From positions 206,318-269,711 of the forward strand of contig MKVE01000017.1 in NCBI GenBank assembly GCA_001898785.1: a DNA stretch of 63,394 nt, written 5' to 3'. Below the pieces are notes generated by a model that saw only the letters and a list, made by a program, of their open reading frames with translations, searched no databases and was not told the DNA's origin. Positions 61,443 through 63,394 of the stretch are shown here, one piece after another. The position numbers were made by a program, and so were the translations under genes. The stretch is from Chryseobacterium sp. 36-9. GTDB taxonomy: Bacteria > Bacteroidota > Bacteroidia > Flavobacteriales > Weeksellaceae. How positions within the stretch are numbered: the stretch's first letter is position 1; every line of letters starts with the position of its first letter.

Positions 61443-62732
61443 ATGAAAAAATTACTCTTCATATTATTGATCAATCTTCTTCCCGCTCAGCAGAGTTGGA
61501 CACTCCAACAATGTCTGGATTATGCTTCAGCCAATCATCCATTGGTAAAACAATCTGCGGTTAATATTCAGAAAAATGAAAGACAGCTTTCTGCCGCAAA
61601 AGGAATGCTGTTACCGTCTGTGGATGCTGGAGTCAATCACAATTATAATTTCGGAAACGGAATCAATCAGCAGAATAACCAGCGTGAAGCCATCAATACG
61701 CAAACCGATAATCTCTACGCACAAGCCAATTGGGAACTGATGAACTGGCGAAATTACCTCAATATTTCTTTGTCCAAAATCAACAAGGAAAGTTCAACTT
61801 TCAAAATGAAACAGGCTCAGAATGAAGTTAAACTGAATGTCATTCAAATGTTTTTCACTTATCAGAACAGCAAAAGCTGGCTCGAGGTTTTAGAAACACA
61901 GCTTTCCGGAATTGAAGACCAGATTAAAAGGACCGAGAAAGAAGTCGAAATCGGGAACCGCCCGAAAAGTGATATTTACGATATCAAAGCCAACCTTGGA
62001 ACAATGCAGGAACAATGGGTTTCTGCGAAGAATCAGAGAGACCTTTCTAAAATTAATTTATTAAATGCATTGGCCATTACAAAAGATACTCTGGATTTCA
62101 AAATGACTGAAGAAAATTTGGCTGATTCCAATTTCAACGATGCTAATTTCATCCAAAATCTTCTGGAAAAAAATCCGGCTTATCAAACAACTCTCGCAGA
62201 AATCAAAACCCAGCAGAAAAGCGTAGAAGTTGCAAAATCTGCTTATCTGCCAACTTTAAACGGTTCTTACACCTGGTCAAGTTTTTATAACAAAGTCTTG
62301 GGACAACCTGCTCCGGCCAATTTTTCAGACCAAATCAAAACCAACAAAAACCAGCAATTAAGTTTCGGACTCAATATTCCGATTTTCAACAAACTGCAGG
62401 TGAAAAACAATGTCGAGATAGCTAAACTGAATGTCATCAATTCCAATTATGATAAAGATATTGTCATTAATGATTTGACAAAAAGCATCAATTCCATCAA
62501 AGCCCAATTCCTGAATGCTCAGGAAAAATACAATCTTTTGGAAGCCAATTTTGAAAACCAAAAATTATCATTCCAAAAATCCGAAGAAAAATACAAAGAA
62601 GGATTAATGGATGCCTACACATTTTTCGTAGTAAGGAACAACTGGCTTCAGGCAAATTATAATCTCATCAACAGTAAAAACGACGTTGTCCAGCAAACAG
62701 AATTACTCAAAGTTTTTGAAGCTGGCTTATAA
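61443..62732 (+). CDS. TolC-family outer-membrane channel
   Basis: A 429-residue exported protein (signal ending at PAQQ) with two OEP repeats of long helices: LQQCLDYASANHPLVKQS near the N-terminus, ANWELMNWRNYLN, and the second repeat from residue about 230 (NPAYQTTLAEIKTQQKSVEVAKSAYLPTLNGSYTW), where GVNHNYNFGNGI and SYTWSSFY are barrel strands. It gives the exporter its outer-membrane exit. It is the last gene of the operon; a terminator follows at 62808. Confidence 0.92.
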   Translation: MKKLLFILLINLLPAQQSWTLQQCLDYASANHPLVKQSAVNIQKNERQLSAAKGMLLPSVDAGVNHNYNFGNGINQQNNQREAINTQTDNLYAQANWELMNWRNYLNISLSKINKESSTFKMKQAQNEVKLNVIQMFFTYQNSKSWLEVLETQLSGIEDQIKRTEKEVEIGNRPKSDIYDIKANLGTMQEQWVSAKNQRDLSKINLLNALAITKDTLDFKMTEENLADSNFNDANFIQNLLEKNPAYQTTLAEIKTQQKSVEVAKSAYLPTLNGSYTWSSFYNKVLGQPAPANFSDQIKTNKNQQLSFGLNIPIFNKLQVKNNVEIAKLNVINSNYDKDIVINDLTKSINSIKAQFLNAQEKYNLLEANFENQKLSFQKSEEKYKEGLMDAYTFFVVRNNWLQANYNLINSKNDVVQQTELLKVFEAGL

Positions 62733-62747
62733 CATTTAGATTCACAA

Positions 62748-62771
62748 TGTCAGTCTGAGCGGAGTCGAAGA
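62748..62771. repeat. CTGAGCGGAGTCGAAG repeat
   Basis: TGTCAGTCTGAGCGGAGTCG (then AAG) resembles 29376-29400 and part of 19204 onward. Short intergenic repeat after the tolC-like gene. Confidence 0.5.
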
Positions 62772-62807
62772 CTTTCATCAAAAAATTCTTATTATTATTT
62801 TCTTATG

Positions 62808-62845
62808 AATCCTTCCGAAGACTCACACTTTGGAGGGGTTTTTTA
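62808..62845 (+). terminator. terminator of the exporter operon
   Basis: AATCCTTCC (62808-62816) pairs with GGAGGGGTT (62832-62840) using two G-T pairs, 15-nt loop, followed by TTTTATTTTA. Confidence 0.65.
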
Positions 62846-62858
62846 TTTTACTCATTTT

Positions 62859-62978
62859 GGCGCTTATTTCCGCCCTCCACTCCCGCTTTTTCTGTCATTG
62901 CGAACGAAGTGAAGCAATCTGATAGAAATTTTATACAATCGCAATAACAGAAAAAGAGCTCCGTTCAAATCGGGGCGC
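62859..62978. repeat. nested hairpin repeat, occupied form
   Basis: Outer left arm 62859-62891 (TTTCCGCCCTCCACTCCCGC, then T-run), inner palindrome 62892-62950 (CTGTCATTGCGAACGAAGTG ... GCAATAACAG), outer right arm 62951-62978 (AAAAAGAGCTCCGTTCAAAT, then CGGGGCGC). Same construction as at 34273-34391. Confidence 0.7.
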
Positions 62979-63029
62979 AGATTTACCACAAAGATAACAT
63001 TCGCCATCAGAACAAAAAATAAGTATTTC

Positions 63030-63110
63030 TTTGATGAGCGAAGCGTCTTTGCGAGCTTTAAAATATTTTCAATAATGAAAAAAAATCTTTGCGCTCTTTG
63101 CGTTAAAGTA
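63030..63110 (+). repeat. CTTTGCG-type ~80-bp repeat upstream of topB
   Basis: TTGATGAGCGAAGCGTCTTT ... GCTCTTTGCGTTAAAG. Same orientation relative to the next gene as the other copies, but farther away (150 nt). The 63111-63259 remainder holds a near -7 box CAACTTTG at 63168-63175. Confidence 0.65.
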
Positions 63111-63259
63111 GAATTCTCAATTAACTTAATTTTTAAAAAACAACTTTTCTGATTTTAAATTTTTCCGCAACTTTGCTTCCCTTTCAAAAGCAAAAAATTA
63201 AATATTTCAGATGAAACGTTTTAACGTTCCATTTGACCTAAAGAAAATAAATATTCCAA

Positions 63260-63394
63260 ATGAAACTTTGTATTGCCGAAAAACCAAGCGTTGCCCGTGA
63301 TATAGCCAAAGTTTTGGGCGCTACAACTCCCAAAAGCGGTTATATGGAGGGAAACGGCTATTGCGTTACCTGGACTTTCGGTCATCTTTGTACT
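63260..63394 (+). CDS. topB: DNA topoisomerase III, 5' end only
   Basis: The first 45 codons are present: [20 protein letters not shown], then a TOPRIM continuation with [13 protein letters not shown]. The [12 protein letters not shown] stretch with the conserved Glu (general acid region) is diagnostic of type IA topoisomerase III, which decatenates DNA. The rest lies outside the window. A 29-codon frame overlaps the start at 63211-63300 in another frame, most likely by chance. Confidence 0.9.
   Translation, partial: MKLCIAEKPSVARDIAKVLGATTPKSGYMEGNGYCVTWTFGHLCT

Noticed and set aside
63211-63300. 29-codon frame (MKRFNVPFDLKK...) overlapping the start of topB
   Set aside because: It overlaps topB in another frame, has no ribosome-binding context or composition that sets it apart, and resembles no known leader. 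Most likely chance in AT-rich DNA.

Overview
The window is a low-GC, gene-dense chromosomal segment from a member of the Flavobacteriia, most likely a Chryseobacterium-like genus of the Weeksellaceae. The basis is the protein set (GLPGLI protein, head-GIN adhesin-like protein, DUF4932 peptidase, START-like protein, double-FtsX permeases) and promoters of the Bacteroidota type, with a TAnnTTTG -7 box in front of many genes. No rRNA, tRNA, CRISPR array or complete insertion sequence was seen. Both ends cut genes: a short-chain dehydrogenase on the left (minus strand) and topoisomerase III on the right (plus strand).

Left part (1-9.2 kb): two SDR oxidoreductases, a small phage-like protein, the Mpl peptidoglycan-recycling ligase overlapping a short AraC regulator, a secreted thioredoxin-like protein, a TonB-dependent receptor with a CxxC plug and a palindromic operator, and a Bax-inhibitor-1 protein. 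Between about 7.7 and 15.4 kb lies tyrosine/phenylalanine breakdown: homogentisate dioxygenase, a CoA-transferase, 4-hydroxyphenylpyruvate dioxygenase, fumarylacetoacetase and a flavin reductase-like protein. Maleylacetoacetate isomerase is not here.

Middle (15.7-25.4 kb): a ParE-type toxin/antitoxin pair, an MsbA-like ABC exporter, a frameshifted alpha/beta hydrolase, a Crp/Fnr regulator, TruA, a phosphodiesterase, an Smr protein, an esterase, a DUF1398 protein, YqgE and PdxH. A complete histidine operon follows on the minus strand (25.4-32.6 kb; order hisG-D-C-B-H-A-F-IE). It is preceded by an unannotated 18-codon leader peptide with six histidine codons and a two-state terminator, which together form a ribosome-mediated attenuator.

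Next (32.8-43 kb) come a class IV aminotransferase, a START-like protein, a class III aminotransferase, an OstA/LptA-like protein overlapping a Fur-family regulator, a KUP potassium transporter, a mini HExxH protein diverging from a tiny Cys-rich DUF5522 gene, a DUF4136 lipoprotein and an ATP-cone/nuclease fusion.

Right part (43-62.8 kb): a histidine kinase and a sigma-54-dependent response regulator face a 16-kb, eleven-gene operon that starts with a good -24/-12 promoter and ends at a terminator. It encodes an HlyD adaptor, one ABC ATPase, three paralogous FtsX/MacB-type permeases and a TolC channel. Interleaved are a GIN-domain protein, a DUF4932 metallopeptidase with a possible starch-binding-like domain, a retropepsin-like protease, a beta-lactamase-like serine hydrolase and a GLPGLI protein. 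This looks like a regulated envelope export system with built-in proteolysis, and it is the best candidate for an undescribed system here.

The intergenic DNA holds several families of short repeats: nested hairpin elements, palindromes, and an approximately 80-bp CTTTGCG repeat that in every copy points at the start of the next gene.
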